Below, piece by piece: positions 63,190-64,000 of a DNA stretch of 64,000 nt. The position numbers and the translations under genes were made by a program. A model generated the notes under the pieces. That model was given only the letters and a program-made list of their open reading frames with translations, did no database searches and had not been told where the DNA came from. The first letter of the stretch is position 1. The number at the start of each line of letters is the position of its first letter. The DNA comes from Citromicrobium bathyomarinum (GTDB lineage: Bacteria; Pseudomonadota; Alphaproteobacteria; Sphingomonadales; Sphingomonadaceae), in NCBI GenBank assembly GCA_001306305.2, contig CP155577.1, forward strand, positions 1,471,501 to 1,535,500, read 5' to 3'.

Positions 63190-63377
63190 GCGATATTTCC
63201 CCTTCTTCTTCTCTTCCAAGCGACTTGCGCCGAACCGTACAGATATTTGTGGGATTTGCAACAGTGGGGACCTGACAATGGCTGTTAGGAAGGCGTGGAA
63301 GAGGAAACCAGGATGCCCATTCGCAAGATCGGCAGGTTCGCAGCGCCCGATCTAAAGTATATCGTCCATAAACGCAA

Positions 63378-63404
63378 AAAGGGCCCCCGAAACGGGAGCC
63401 CTTT
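63378..63404. terminator. Terminator, copy 2 of a duplicated hairpin
   Basis: AAAGGGCCCCCG (63378-63389) and CGGGAGCCCTTT (63393-63404) form a stem with one mismatch and an AAA loop, with further A on the left (T-run on the minus strand). It terminates the minus-strand gene at 63430 and matches the hairpin at 62915-62941 almost exactly. Confidence 0.85.
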
Positions 63405-63429
63405 CTTTATGCGATAAGTCGCGAAAGAC

Positions 63430-63645
63430 TTAGCTGCTGACCGGCGTATCGTCGTCGGTGTCGGCAGCGATGATGATGCCACCGATGATCGCGGCAACAG
63501 CAGCAACGCCGAGAATGACGCCACCGCCGAGTTCGCTTTCGCCTTCAACCGGAGCAGCGGCACGATCGGCGCTGATTTCGGCAACCGCGGGAGCGGCGAC
63601 GAGCGACAGAGCGGCTGCAGCAGCGGCCATGGTACGGATCTTCAT
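63430..63645 (-). CDS. Small secreted/membrane protein, SEL-G paralogue 2
   Basis: A 71-residue protein: signal peptide MKIRTMAAAAAALSLVAAP (cleavage near AVA-E), a short linker with VEGESELGGG, a hydrophobic Gly/Ile/Ala helix (VILGVAAVAAIIGGIIIAA) and an acidic end DTDDDTPVSS. It aligns end to end with paralogue 1 and carries the same kind of terminator behind it. The Shine-Dalgarno is AGGAG, eight to nine bases before the ATG at 63645. Function unknown. Confidence 0.85.
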   Translation of the reverse strand: MKIRTMAAAAAALSLVAAPAVAEISADRAAAPVEGESELGGGVILGVAAVAAIIGGIIIAADTDDDTPVSS

Positions 63646-63765
63646 AACTTAAGTCTCCTCAGGGTATCGAGTAAGCTGTCGAAACTGGTTCGGGGCGAGT
63701 AATGATTGGATTTGGGCGCTATTGCAACCCGGAAAACTCAAAAAAAAGAGGGCAGGGCGTGTCAT

Positions 63766-63781
63766 GTTGCCATTTGGCAAC
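63766..63781. promoter_or_regulatory. Perfect 16-bp palindrome
   Basis: GTTGCCA (63766-63772) and TGGCAAC (63775-63781) flank TT. It lies 20 bases past the stop of the third paralogue and about 120 bases upstream of the second, so it could be an operator or part of a weak terminator. A run of eight A at 63740-63747 lies just beyond it. Confidence 0.35.
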
Positions 63782-63800
63782 GACCACTCTTTACCCGTCC

Positions 63801-64000
63801 TTAGTTGCTGACCGAAAGGTCGGGATCGTCGTTGCCGTCGGTTACCAGAATGACGGTGGCGATCACCATAGCGATGCCCATGGCGGCCAGAATGCCGCCA
63901 GTGCCGCCCAGCTCGCTCCCGCTTTCGACCGGAGCCATATCCCGGCTGCCGGCCAGCGCTCCGACCGGAGCGGCTGCGAGGCCGAGAGCAGCAGTCAAAA
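63801..64000 (-). CDS. Small secreted/membrane protein, SEL-G paralogue 3 (5' end outside window)
   Basis: The last 66 codons of a third family member run off the window edge. The visible part has the end of a signal peptide (ALGLAAAPVGALAG), then SRDMAPVESGSELGG, a hydrophobic helix (GILAAMGIAMVIATVILV) and the acidic end DGNDDPDLSVSN. No Met codon opens it inside the window (TTG is the first codon), so the true start and the rest of the signal peptide lie beyond 64000. It is clearly homologous to paralogues 1 and 2 but more diverged. Confidence 0.8.
   Translation of the reverse strand, partial: LTAALGLAAAPVGALAGSRDMAPVESGSELGGTGGILAAMGIAMVIATVILVTDGNDDPDLSVSN

Noticed and set aside
62965-64000. 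Small proteins as PEP-CTERM, Flp pilin or lipoprotein genes
   Set aside because: There is no PEP motif with a basic tail, no pilin-type Gly/Glu cleavage site and no lipobox Cys; the C-termini are acidic instead.
1-64000. tRNA, rRNA, CRISPR array, insertion sequence or prophage
   Set aside because: No cloverleaf with a TTCGA arm in the spacers, no regularly spaced repeats and no transposase, integrase or phage structural motifs were seen.

Overview
The window is about 64 kb of GC-rich chromosome from an alphaproteobacterium, most likely order Sphingomonadales and close to the Erythrobacteraceae (inference). The signs are the ATP12-type F1 assembly chaperone, the gatCAB amidotransferase, two SusC-independent TonB receptors with the VVTGSRI plug start, a Caulobacter-type cpa/tad pilus cluster, the argS-SPOR-nagZ-scpAB-tatABC row, and small secreted proteins with Asp-rich C-termini. 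I see no rRNA, tRNA, CRISPR array, transposase or prophage. Coding density is very high and most genes sit in tight operons with ATGA or TGATG junctions.

Left part (1-12.9 kb): valS (its 3' end lies outside the window) diverges from an mlaEFD-lipoprotein operon for phospholipid trafficking across the envelope. A minus-strand operon follows: crcB, an RluA-type pseudouridine synthase, a PaiB-like flavin protein, a HAD phosphatase, a small membrane protein and the ATP12 chaperone. rpsU, a membrane-anchored FKBP isomerase and a DUF4153 membrane protein read the other way.

Middle part (12.9-38.4 kb): gatC, gatA and gatB make Gln-tRNA(Gln)/Asn-tRNA by transamidation. A 58-codon membrane protein is wedged between gatA and gatB, and a low-GC GIY-YIG nuclease gene between gatB and trmL. 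Envelope genes follow: an SH3-like protein, an M16 peptidase and a penicillin-acylase-family Ntn hydrolase. Then come clpB, a small secreted protein whose ribosome binding site is buried in a hairpin, two TonB receptors flanking a small exported protein, and an operon of two different 2-oxoglutarate/iron oxygenases with a methyltransferase.

Right-middle part (38.4-50.3 kb): a fatty-acid beta-oxidation group (thiolase, SDR dehydrogenase, enoyl-CoA hydratase) carries a low-GC orphan gene and ends with mtnP. The minus-strand cpaA-cpaB-cpaC-cpaD-cpaE-tadB-tadC pilus operon follows. It lacks the CpaF/TadA ATPase and a pilin gene at the positions where they usually sit.

Right part (50.3-64 kb): an alpha/beta hydrolase, a FAD oxidoreductase, a YegP-like mini-protein, the ispH-thrB-rnhA operon, a lipoprotein, then the argS-SPOR-nagZ-scpA-scpB-tatA-tatB-tatC row (translation, septal peptidoglycan, chromosome condensation, Tat export). 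The window ends in a tandem array of at least three paralogous small secreted or membrane proteins (signal peptide, SEL-G motif, one glycine-rich helix, Asp-rich tail). This array is the best candidate here for an undescribed family; the GIY-YIG protein and the SD-sequestering hairpin downstream of clpB come next.
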